Below, one piece after another: positions 1-6,957 of a stretch of DNA of 17,448 nucleotides. The stretch lies in NCBI GenBank assembly GCA_003551945.1, contig PUNZ01000026.1:1-17448 (forward strand). Reading direction: 5' to 3'. The DNA comes from Halovenus sp. (lineage in GTDB: Archaea; Halobacteriota; Halobacteria; Halobacteriales; Haloarculaceae). Position numbers and translations under genes: made by a program. Within the stretch, counting starts at the first letter, position 1. The number at the start of each line of letters is the position of its first letter. A model generated the notes under the pieces. It ran no database searches and was not told the DNA's origin. It saw only the letters and a program-made list of their open reading frames with translations.

Positions 1-13
1 GAGTCGAGTTGGG

Positions 14-1552
14 TCAGTAACCTGCCTGTGGGAGATGCATTTTGGTGCACGAACCCGTCTCAGTGTTCCGCAGTGTGAGTGAGCCACCTGACTTCTCAAC
101 AGCCCATTTTATCAGCCAGAGTCCAACACCAGTACTGTGTGACAGTGAGGTTTCGTTCTCCTGATTGATGACCTCTAACTCCTGTGTTGGAAAACCGGTT
201 CCGGTATCCTGTATACACAGACAGACTGTCCGGTCGTCAACTGCCGTTGAAACGTTAATTTCGACGTCATCGCTGTTGTGAGTTACCGAGTTCTCGATGG
301 CTGTTTCAATCGCCGCCGTGATTGTTGGGTGAACTGTGACGTGAATATCCTCGACAGCAACCGAAATATCGGCGTCTGGATACTCTTCCCGACAACGGTC
401 GATAGCCCGCGAAACAAGCGATGGGAGCGAAACAATAATCGTGTCACCGCTGGTTCGCATTAGCTGGTCGAGTTGCTTTGCGTTTTCCGTATTCGAGAGG
501 AGTCGGTCAGTTGACTTGGTGATGGTCTCTGCACTGTCTTTCACCGCATCCTGTGTGGTGTCCCTGCTAATCAGCTCCGCGTTACTCAGAATGATATTGA
601 GCTCGTTTCGCACGTTGTGACGGAAGATACGGCCAAAGATGCGCCGGAGCAACTCAAGTTCTTGTCCCCGCTCACGGAGCGTCTGTTCTTGTTCGATGCG
701 GGTGAGTGCTTCTCGAGCGTGCCGACATAACAACTCGACAAGCTCAAGCTCTGTTTGGTCGAACGCATCCGGTTCGTCTGTCGTTGCCTGAAAGACACCA
801 TGCGTGCCGATGGGGACTGCGAGGCTCTGGGCAAACGTCTCATCGTGTGGATTTGCATCGGGGTGTTCCTGCGGGTTGTACAGCGCAGATTCGCCCTGTT
901 GGTAGACCGTTCCCGCCATTCCAGCGTCCTCAATTGCCGGCTCTCGGTAGCCATCAGTGGGCACGTTGCTTGAAGTTGCTTTCACGATGAGTCGCCCATC
1001 GACAACGGCATCGGCCAGACAGATTTCCAGCGAGAGGATATCTTCAGCAGCCTCGACCATCGTCGTATAGACCTCGTCTGCACACTCACACTGTGCCAGT
1101 TCGACAGCCACCTCATGCAGTCGCGTGATTTGTTTGCGCTGTCGTTCGAGTTGGACTGTCCTGTCCTGGTGTCCGGTTGCGTTGTCTTCGGCCGCTGCCG
1201 GTTGCTGGTCGCCGGTGATTGGGGTGCCGACAAGACAAAGCAGTGAGCCGTTGGTGTTCGAACTTGGGAGCACCGTATAGGTGTCGCGGTGGGTCTTTCC
1301 ATCTGCACCCATCACACTGACTGTAAGTCCGTCGCCTGAACCGGTCGCAAATGCCTCTGAAAGGGTGGTGATTGTCTGTTCACGCTCCGCTGCTGGGATG
1401 TACTCCGTCAGTGAATTACCCTCCAACGCTTCATCAGCCTCGACGCGCTCTTCCCAGGCGCTTGTTGCCTCCCTAATGGTGTAGCTGTCGTCAATAACAA
1501 CGACTGGCAGCGATGAGGAGAGTAGCGACCCTACCCTGACGGTGCCGACCAT
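14..1552 (-). CDS. PAS-GAF sensor histidine kinase (orphan, probably cytosolic)
   Basis: A 512-residue sensor kinase expected to autophosphorylate on histidine and pass the phosphate to an unlinked response regulator. A PAS-like sensor covers residues 10-112, a coiled linker about 130-150, and a GAF-like sensor about 145-285. The dimerisation/phosphoacceptor helix carries H312 in RHNVRNELN (311-319), the form common in haloarchaea. The HATPase_c domain shows an N box around N421 (ENSVTHN), a G1 box IQDTGTGFP (447-455) and a G2 box GVGLWLIKWA (475-484). There is no transmembrane segment or receiver domain. The ATG at 1552 has a T-rich box (about 1578-1587) some 30 nt upstream, so it is probably transcribed separately from prs. 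No response regulator is present in the window, so signal and partner are unknown. The class assignment is firm; the sensed signal is not. Confidence 0.9.
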   Translation of the reverse strand: MVGTVRVGSLLSSSLPVVVIDDSYTIREATSAWEERVEADEALEGNSLTEYIPAAEREQTITTLSEAFATGSGDGLTVSVMGADGKTHRDTYTVLPSSNTNGSLLCLVGTPITGDQQPAAAEDNATGHQDRTVQLERQRKQITRLHEVAVELAQCECADEVYTTMVEAAEDILSLEICLADAVVDGRLIVKATSSNVPTDGYREPAIEDAGMAGTVYQQGESALYNPQEHPDANPHDETFAQSLAVPIGTHGVFQATTDEPDAFDQTELELVELLCRHAREALTRIEQEQTLRERGQELELLRRIFGRIFRHNVRNELNIILSNAELISRDTTQDAVKDSAETITKSTDRLLSNTENAKQLDQLMRTSGDTIIVSLPSLVSRAIDRCREEYPDADISVAVEDIHVTVHPTITAAIETAIENSVTHNSDDVEINVSTAVDDRTVCLCIQDTGTGFPTQELEVINQENETSLSHSTGVGLWLIKWAVEKSGGSLTLRNTETGSCTKMHLPQAGY

Positions 1553-1617
1553 TAGTACGTACCGACAGAGTCAATTACTAAAACAGTTGTGACATTCTGC
1601 ATGATATACGAGGGTGA

Positions 1618-2460
1618 TTATATCTCTGCAGCGAGCGTTGGGGCAACGCTGACGGCGCTTACCGGTCGTTCGATTGTGTCTGTTCCATAGATATGCGTCA
1701 CTCCTGCCTGCACCAGCTTTGTGTAGGCATTTCGGGCAAGCAGCGGGTGAATACAGCTGACATAAATCTCTGCTGCGCCGCGCTCTGTGAGGACGGCAAC
1801 GGACTCGCTCATCGTTGAGCCAGTGGCAATGATATCATCAACGAGGACGATATCTCGGTCTGCGACCGTTGCATCGCTTGGCTCAATTTCGACGGTATCG
1901 CCGCTGTGTCGCGTCTTCTCGAAATGGTCAGTCTCACCCTCTCCATAGGCATCACGAACCGTTTGTGCAAGCGCAGTTGCGCCGGCATCCGGTGCCAGAA
2001 AGAGTGGGTCACTGAGGGTGGGAAGCGGCTCTGCCAACTGCCCTGCAGCATCGACTGCAGTTGTCGGTACGTCGAAAAAGTCACACACAGCGACTTCATG
2101 TGGGTTGACCGTAATCACGCGGTCGGTTCCGGTCGACAGCGCCCGAGCCATTGCTCGAGCAGAGACTGGCTCACCTGCCTCGAAGGCCGTATCTTGACGT
2201 GCATACCCGAGATACGGAATGACGGTTGTTATCTCGCTTGCTCCTGCCTCCCGGACCGCATCCTGAAGCTGGAGCAGTTCGATATGTGCGCCGTCGGAAA
2301 CAGTTGAGGAGACGATGACCGTGTGGTCTGCCACATCGTCGACCTGTACGTAGCGCTCACCATCGGGAAACGTTTTGAAGGTCACGTTCGCAATGTCGTC
2401 TCCAGTTGTTGCGGCAAGCTCCGTTGCAAGCACCTGTGTCGCGGAGCCGGGAACAATCAT
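1618..2460 (-). CDS. prs: Ribose-phosphate diphosphokinase (PRPP synthetase)
   Basis: Makes 5-phosphoribosyl 1-diphosphate from ribose 5-phosphate and ATP, the precursor for nucleotide and histidine synthesis; cytosolic. The 280-residue protein matches the short archaeal type. Visible motifs are FPDGERYVQ (31-39), the conserved YLGYARQD (83-90), NPHEVAVCDFF (119-129) and the PRPP-binding loop VLVDDIIATGSTM (205-217). The reading frame stays open to an ATG at 2514, but the 2460 start is preferred. The protein MIVPGSATQVLA begins like archaeal homologues, and a TTTAGG TATA-like box lies about 24 nt upstream (near 2484), which fits leaderless transcription. It follows pcna after 68 nt and precedes the 14-1552 kinase. 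The long-start version would add an unconserved 18-residue leader. Confidence 0.95.
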   Translation of the reverse strand: MIVPGSATQVLATELAATTGDDIANVTFKTFPDGERYVQVDDVADHTVIVSSTVSDGAHIELLQLQDAVREAGASEITTVIPYLGYARQDTAFEAGEPVSARAMARALSTGTDRVITVNPHEVAVCDFFDVPTTAVDAAGQLAEPLPTLSDPLFLAPDAGATALAQTVRDAYGEGETDHFEKTRHSGDTVEIEPSDATVADRDIVLVDDIIATGSTMSESVAVLTERGAAEIYVSCIHPLLARNAYTKLVQAGVTHIYGTDTIERPVSAVSVAPTLAAEI

Positions 2461-2528
2461 ATCGAACGGCTCACGCCCTAGCCTAAACCGTGTTTCGATT
2501 ACGCGTGACGGCACCCGCTTGGTGCGAC

Positions 2529-3272
2529 TCAGTTATTTTGAATCCGCGGTGCAAGCATGTAGGTTACCGTTCCGTCCCCTTCGGCGAAATCAAAGTGGAG
2601 TTTAACCGGGAACTCCTCGCCGAGTTCCATCGTTACCTCTGTCCCTTTCGGGATGGCTTTGTTCATATCTTGGAGATAATCAAGCGAGAACAACGACGAG
2701 GCAGGACCGACGGTCAGGTCGATGAGGTCGTCTTGACCAAGTTCGAGATGAACGTCGTCGGTATCGCCTTCTGCGGCGACATAAAACAGTTCGTCGTTCT
2801 CTTCGATTCCCAGTTCGATGTGGTCACTGACCATGTCGGCAGCCGTCACCGCGCGGTCGATATCTCGCCCTTCGATGACGATGGTTGCTGACAGGTCAAG
2901 GTCTGGGAGGTCTGGTTCTTCACGGATTGATTCGGGGTCAATCAGTGCAAGGGTATATTCGAGACCGTCGATAGAGATATGCAGCTTCCGAGTTTCCTCA
3001 TCGAGGTCCAGATGGACGAGGTCATCGCCACTGGCCATCCCGGCAATATCCTGCAGTCGAACCAGATTGACACCGATTAGGCCGCCGTCGGCCTCGTATG
3101 ACTCGAACGCATCGGTAGCCAGAGCGAGGTCAACCATCCCCACGTTTGCTGGGTCGACAGCGCGGATTTCCAATCCATCTTCTGTCAGGTGAATCTTGCA
3201 CTCATCGACTAACACGCCGATAGAGTCGAGCGTCGCCTGCAACGTGTCCGCACGCACGATAGCGGTGAACAT
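2529..3272 (-). CDS. pcn: DNA polymerase sliding clamp PCNA
   Basis: The 247-residue sliding clamp, which trimerises around DNA and tethers polymerases, ligase, FEN1 and RFC clients. Hallmarks are the N-terminus MFTAIVRADTLQATLDS, DGLEIRAVDPANVGMVDL (32-49), the acidic interdomain connecting loop around 112-128 (DPESIREEPDLPDLDL), a second clamp domain from about 129, and the C-terminal tail MLAPRIQ (239-245), which forms part of the PIP-box pocket. Full length and very acidic, as in other haloarchaea. The promoter contains a TTTTTAC box about 30 nt upstream and a 7-bp inverted repeat between box and start (separate entry). It lies between a histidine kinase gene upstream and prs downstream. 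No replication partner such as primase is adjacent in this window. Confidence 0.97.
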   Translation of the reverse strand: MFTAIVRADTLQATLDSIGVLVDECKIHLTEDGLEIRAVDPANVGMVDLALATDAFESYEADGGLIGVNLVRLQDIAGMASGDDLVHLDLDEETRKLHISIDGLEYTLALIDPESIREEPDLPDLDLSATIVIEGRDIDRAVTAADMVSDHIELGIEENDELFYVAAEGDTDDVHLELGQDDLIDLTVGPASSLFSLDYLQDMNKAIPKGTEVTMELGEEFPVKLHFDFAEGDGTVTYMLAPRIQNN

Positions 3273-3278
3273 CTTGTG

Positions 3279-3306
3279 ACGGGATAAGACGCCATCCCGT
3301 AAAAAG
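3279..3306 (-). promoter_or_regulatory. pcn promoter with operator-like inverted repeat
   Basis: On the minus strand a TTTTTAC TATA-like box (about 3299-3305) lies 27-33 nt before the pcn ATG at 3272. Directly beside it is a perfect 7-bp inverted repeat, ACGGGAT (3279-3285) and ATCCCGT (3294-3300), with an 8-nt spacer. The repeat occupies the space between box and start. The position suits a repressor site; the regulator is unknown and this is inference from placement. Confidence 0.5.
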
Positions 3307-3347
3307 GCATGTCATTGCCGCCGGCAAAAACGAGGGTCCTGAAAATT

Positions 3348-4790
3348 TCAGCGAACGTGGTTATCTGTTGCCACGCCGGTGAACTCAAACCGTGCACCGT
3401 TCTCGGAACTCTCCGTAATTGTCAGTGTCCAGTCGTGTGCCCGAGCAATCTCTTGAACGATTGCAAGCCCAAACCCCGAGTTCCCTTTCCCAGTCGTGTA
3501 TCCGGCAGCAAGAACCGCTTCGCGCTCATCTTCAGGGATTCCGGGGCCGTTATCTTCGACGTAAAAGCCATCATCGAGTGGCCCAACCCTGACTGTCTCG
3601 CCACCGTGTTCGATGCTGTTCCAAAAAAGGTTCTCAAGCAGTTGCTTTAACCGGCTTGGGTCTGCCATGAACTGACGATCTTCCACCAGTTCAAGCGATG
3701 GACGCGTCTCATCTCCAGCCGCTGTGCGCCAGCACGGCCAGACGATTTCCGACAGCCAGACGGACTCCGGCGTTGTCAACTGCTGTCCCTGTTCGACGAG
3801 TGTTCGCATGTCGTTGATGACTGTTGCAATCCGCTCGTGTGCGGTATCGACGTAGTCGAGGTGCTCCATCTCTCCGGTGTGCAGGGTCAAATCAAGCCGC
3901 GTCGTCGCGACGTTCAGATGGTTCGGAATATCGTGTGTGATTACGTCGTAGAACGCCTCTAGCCGCTTGTTTTGCCGCTCAAGATGCTGTTCACTTTCAA
4001 GCCGCTCCAGCGCCGTTTCGCCATTTGAGGCAATTAACGAGAGCAGATTGCGGTCTGTCTGGCTGCACCCGTCCGGGTCTGTCGTCCCGGCGCTCACAAC
4101 ACCTTGCTGGCCGAGAGGGACGGCAATCTCGGTCCATTTGTTCGCCTCGTCCGTTGCCTGCCGTTGCTCGGTAACCGTCTCGCCACGACGAAAGGCTGTT
4201 GAGACAGCCGAGTCACCGTCGACAGCACAGGCTTCCGGTGGCTGGTTCCCAGCATGAACAAGTACCGACTGTGGGTGAAGGGAATCCCCTTCGACGAACC
4301 AGACGACTGTTTTCTCACACTCTAGGAGCCGGTCGACCGTCCGTGCGGTGAGTTGGGCAATCTCGTCCCGGTCGTTCGCCTCGATAAGTTCCGCAGTCTT
4401 CGTATTCAACTGCTCTAATTGCCGCTCGCGACGCTTTCGGAGCGAGATATCACGAATTGTTCCGATATGGTAGGCTGTCCCGTCAACGGTTGTTCTGGTA
4501 GTCACTGTTCCGACCTGTACCGCATTCTCGCCGTAGTTGTGCACTGTCTCGGCAAACCGTGTTTCCCCTGGCGCAAACGAATTCCAGTAGTCCGCAAACT
4601 GGGACTGTTCAAACTGTGGGTTAACCTCCCAGATAGCCATCTCTGAAAGCGTTTCTCTATCCGTGCCAAGCATATCAGCGTACGTTGTATTCACATACTG
4701 ATACCTTCCCGTCCGGTCATACATTGCGACACCAACACCAACAGCATTTATCAGTTGTTGTAGGAATCCGTTATCGAACGGGAGATTCAT
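3348..4790 (-). CDS. PAS-GAF sensor histidine kinase (orphan, probably cytosolic)
   Basis: A 480-residue sensor kinase with the same general plan as the one at 14-1552 but low sequence similarity. A PAS domain covers about 10-115 (MYDRTGRYQYVN at 23-34; the PAC-like end HIGTIRDISLRKRRE at 108-122). A GAF-like domain covers about 130-265. The phosphoacceptor helix carries H286 in THDIPNHLNV (285-294). HATPase_c shows the N box LLENLFWNSIEHG (384-396), G1 box VEDNGPGIP (411-419) and G2 box GFGLAIVQEIA (439-449). No membrane span and no receiver domain. A box reading AAAAAATAAA on the minus strand (about 4814-4824) lies some 27-29 nt before the ATG, fitting leaderless transcription. It sits upstream of pcn in the same orientation, separated by 75 nt with a separate pcn promoter. 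Signal and partner regulator are unknown. Confidence 0.9.
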   Translation of the reverse strand: MNLPFDNGFLQQLINAVGVGVAMYDRTGRYQYVNTTYADMLGTDRETLSEMAIWEVNPQFEQSQFADYWNSFAPGETRFAETVHNYGENAVQVGTVTTRTTVDGTAYHIGTIRDISLRKRRERQLEQLNTKTAELIEANDRDEIAQLTARTVDRLLECEKTVVWFVEGDSLHPQSVLVHAGNQPPEACAVDGDSAVSTAFRRGETVTEQRQATDEANKWTEIAVPLGQQGVVSAGTTDPDGCSQTDRNLLSLIASNGETALERLESEQHLERQNKRLEAFYDVITHDIPNHLNVATTRLDLTLHTGEMEHLDYVDTAHERIATVINDMRTLVEQGQQLTTPESVWLSEIVWPCWRTAAGDETRPSLELVEDRQFMADPSRLKQLLENLFWNSIEHGGETVRVGPLDDGFYVEDNGPGIPEDEREAVLAAGYTTGKGNSGFGLAIVQEIARAHDWTLTITESSENGARFEFTGVATDNHVR

Positions 4791-4864
4791 CGTCCGTATG
4801 TCCGGAGCATGACCATTTATTTTTTCGCTCTGGGACGACCCTTGAGTCGACTGGCCTGCTTGGG

Positions 4865-4882
4865 GTCAGACGGCCGTCTGAC
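4865..4882. repeat. 18-bp perfect palindrome, candidate operator
   Basis: GTCAGACGGCCGTCTGAC reads identically on both strands, with no spacer and no mismatch. It lies 75 nt upstream of the kinase start at 4790 and 61 nt upstream of the zinc-binding ORF at 4944, inside a divergent intergenic region. A TTTTT run follows at about 4887-4891. A loopless palindrome is a better DNA-binding site for a dimeric regulator than an RNA hairpin. The binding protein is not identifiable from this window. Confidence 0.6.
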
Positions 4883-4943
4883 GAACGTTTTTGAGGCTAA
4901 CCAATGAACCAAAGCGTATGATTGCGGGTTGTGGAGGCGAGCA

Positions 4944-5096
4944 ATGACTGCTGACAATACGGTTCTCGGCCGATGTCCTCACTGTGAGCACCCAGTTCCT
5001 GAGACAGAGCTTGTTATCGATTATCAAACGGCGCGTGGTCAGCGGGTAACGACGGCAACCTGTCCACACTGTGTCACGATGGTCACCGTTCGGTGA
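4944..5096 (+). CDS. Small CPHC-x(n)-CPHC putative zinc-binding protein
   Basis: A 50-residue ORF beginning MTADNTVLGRCPHCEHPVPE and ending MVTVR. Two CPHC knuckles (C11/C14 and C40/C43) flank a short beta-rich spacer, giving four cysteines able to bind one zinc ion. Tiny proteins of this type are numerous in haloarchaea, and most lack known function. Support for translation: ATG preceded by a strong GGAGG (4932-4936) at normal Shine-Dalgarno spacing, and paired cysteines that would be unlikely by chance. The 9-codon ORF MIAGCGGEQ (4918-4947) overlaps its start as ATGA. It ends 14 nt from the convergent ABC permease gene. It could bind nucleic acid or a protein partner; I assign no function. 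Confidence 0.75.
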   Translation: MTADNTVLGRCPHCEHPVPETELVIDYQTARGQRVTTATCPHCVTMVTVR

Positions 5097-5110
5097 TGCA
5101 CGCGGAGGAG

Positions 5111-5899
5111 TCAGTCGGTTCGTGGAATCAACCGCGAAGCGATGGTAAACGAGAGCACCGCACCGATTGTTAAGAGGAACAGATAGGAGTACAGGTCAGG
5201 TAGCGGCCACGCCGCGGGGAAGATGGTACCAGTCGTTCCCTCAACGTAGGTCACCTCACGAAGGCCACGGGCAAGATGTGTTACTGGCGAGAGCTCAACA
5301 GGTAACCAGTCGGGAAGCATCTCCCGCGTGACGAACGCTTCTGAGAGGAAAAACAGTGGAATTGCGATACCGTTACTCGCGGCGATGACGCCATCCTGTG
5401 AGTCTGCTAGCGCGCCGAGCATCGCACCGACGCCGCAGAACAAGGCAACGCCGAGGACGACAAGCGGAACGACCAGCACCAGTTCAGCCGAAAGCGGCGG
5501 CCGGGCACCGGTTCCAGCGAGTAATAAGCCAACCAACAACAGCGACGCAATCCCAATAACCACCGTGTTGACGACCGTTTGTGCAAGTAACCACTCCCAG
5601 CGTCGAAGTGGCGTCGTTGCTAACTTCTCAAATTGGCTCCCCGTCCGGTGTCTGGCCACCTCGCTCCCGACTCGTGATAACGGGGTAAACAGGACGACAA
5701 CGGTGATGTAGCCAGCAATGTACCATTCAGCTGGCTCGGCAAAGAGGCCGCCATCGCCGGCCTGCGTCTCGACGAGCAAGCCGAAGATAACGACGATGAT
5801 AGCTGGGAAAAAGAAGGTGAAAAAGACTGCTGTCCGACGGCGAAGAAAGCTGTGCCAGCCGGCGAGTGTTGCGGCGCGAATGCGACCGACTCGACTCAT
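5111..5899 (-). CDS. ABC-2 type transporter permease
   Basis: The 262-residue membrane subunit of an ABC exporter. About six hydrophobic segments are visible: 25-43 (FFTFFFPAIIVVIFGLLV), 60-75, 107-129, 139-162, 171-190 and 236-256. The N-terminal cytosolic stretch RIRAATLAGWHSFLRRRTAV precedes the first span, as is typical of ABC-2 permeases (the DrrB/NodJ-like family), and EKLATTPLRRWEWLLAQ (91-107) resembles the cytosolic coupling region. Its ATG overlaps the stop of the ATPase gene (5896-5899), so the two are translationally coupled and form one exporter. Substrate is not predictable; related haloarchaeal pairs are usually annotated for drug or lipid export without evidence. It converges on the small zinc-protein gene 14 nt away. 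Confidence 0.92.
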   Translation of the reverse strand: MSRVGRIRAATLAGWHSFLRRRTAVFFTFFFPAIIVVIFGLLVETQAGDGGLFAEPAEWYIAGYITVVVLFTPLSRVGSEVARHRTGSQFEKLATTPLRRWEWLLAQTVVNTVVIGIASLLLVGLLLAGTGARPPLSAELVLVVPLVVLGVALFCGVGAMLGALADSQDGVIAASNGIAIPLFFLSEAFVTREMLPDWLPVELSPVTHLARGLREVTYVEGTTGTIFPAAWPLPDLYSYLFLLTIGAVLSFTIASRLIPRTD

Positions 5900-6846
5900 T
5901 GGGCCTCACCTCCTGGCGAGACCAGTGGGTCAGCAGGGACGGCATCGGAGAGCGCTTCGCCACCGACGACCGCCTGGCCGGTGAGTGCCAGATAGACATC
6001 TTCGAGGTCCGGCTGTCGCCAGGTGAGTGAATCGTATGAGTGGGCGTGCGATTCGAGCGTCTGCGTCACCGCACCAATATCCTCCGGCCTGACGTTTCGA
6101 ACGGTCAACCGACCATCAGTGAGTGTTGCCTCGTAGGAAAGGGAGTCAACGACCGCCGTATCGAACGCTCCATCGATATATAACAAACTCTCGCCACCGT
6201 ATCTCTCGATAAGTGCGCTTGGCGTATCGAGTGCAACAAGTTCACCGCCTGCGAGCAACCCGACGCGGTCAGCCAGTTGCTGGGCTTCTTCCATGTAATG
6301 TGTCGTAATAAAGACCGTCGTCCCGCTGTCGGCCAAGTCCTCAAGTAATCGCCAGAGTCGCCGTCGCCCAACAGGGTCGATGCCGGTCGTTGGCTCATCA
6401 AGCACCAGCAAATCGGGGTCGTTGACGAGTGTTGTCGCCACGCACGTGCGGCGCTGTTGCCCACCTGAGAGGTTCTCGTAATATGTGTCCGCATCTTCTT
6501 CCATCCCCACTTCCGCGAGCAGTTCGTCAGTCGGTCGCGGAGCGTCGTAGAGCCCACCGTAGAAGGTGACAAGCTCGCGTGCGGTCAGTCGCTCCGGGGG
6601 AGAGAAATTCTGTGGCAGGAGGCCGATTCGCTCACGTTCGACACGTCGTGGCTTCGACCCGAACAGTTTAACGGTTCCCTCGCTGTCAGTGGTTCCGGTC
6701 AGTGCCCGCACCAGCGTGGTCTTTCCAGCCCCGTTTGGCCCGATGAGGGCAAACACTTCACCCTTACCGACCGACATCGACACGCCCGCAAGTGCAACGG
6801 TCTTGCCGTATCGCCTGCGTACTCCGTCGGCGACAATGACATCCAT
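5896..6846 (-). CDS. ABC transporter ATP-binding protein (ABC-2 exporter)
   Basis: The 316-residue nucleotide-binding subunit partnering the permease at 5111-5899. Motifs: Walker A GPNGAGKTT (36-44), Q-loop Q79 in LLPQN, signature LSGGQ (126-130), Walker B LLVLDEP (146-152), D-loop near GIDP (155-158) and switch histidine H183 (TTHYMEEA). The C-terminal part (about 220-316) is the extra domain typical of DrrA/CcmA-like exporters, with LEDVYLALTG (281-290) matching the usual LEDVFL-type end. The frame is open to 6897, but the ATG at 6846 is chosen because MDVIVADGVRRRYG starts the conserved domain and a T-rich box (about 6868-6874) lies 25 nt upstream, fitting a leaderless mRNA. It is divergently transcribed from the VWA gene across 111 nt. 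Confidence 0.93.
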   Translation of the reverse strand: MDVIVADGVRRRYGKTVALAGVSMSVGKGEVFALIGPNGAGKTTLVRALTGTTDSEGTVKLFGSKPRRVERERIGLLPQNFSPPERLTARELVTFYGGLYDAPRPTDELLAEVGMEEDADTYYENLSGGQQRRTCVATTLVNDPDLLVLDEPTTGIDPVGRRRLWRLLEDLADSGTTVFITTHYMEEAQQLADRVGLLAGGELVALDTPSALIERYGGESLLYIDGAFDTAVVDSLSYEATLTDGRLTVRNVRPEDIGAVTQTLESHAHSYDSLTWRQPDLEDVYLALTGQAVVGGEALSDAVPADPLVSPGGEAQ

Positions 6847-6920
6847 ACCTGTCCCTTGCGCTGATAGCCAAAAGTCCGTTCGATTGATGGCGTCCACCCG
6901 AGCAGAGTCGGCGGTTGTGG

Positions 6921-6930
6921 AAAAGATACA
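6921..6930 (+). promoter_or_regulatory. TATA-like element for the VWA/kinase/phosphatase operon
   Basis: AAAAGATACA lies about 28-37 nt before the ATG at 6958, the spacing expected of a haloarchaeal TATA box with a short 5' leader. The 111-nt gap 6847-6957 also holds the opposite-facing promoter of the ABC operon. No Shine-Dalgarno sequence precedes 6958. Confidence 0.4.
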
Positions 6931-6957
6931 TTACGGCATCGCGGTAACAGGATTGGT

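Noticed and set aside
1555..1562. GTACGTAC palindrome just before the first kinase gene
   Set aside because: Eight bases is within chance expectation, and no extended symmetry exists.
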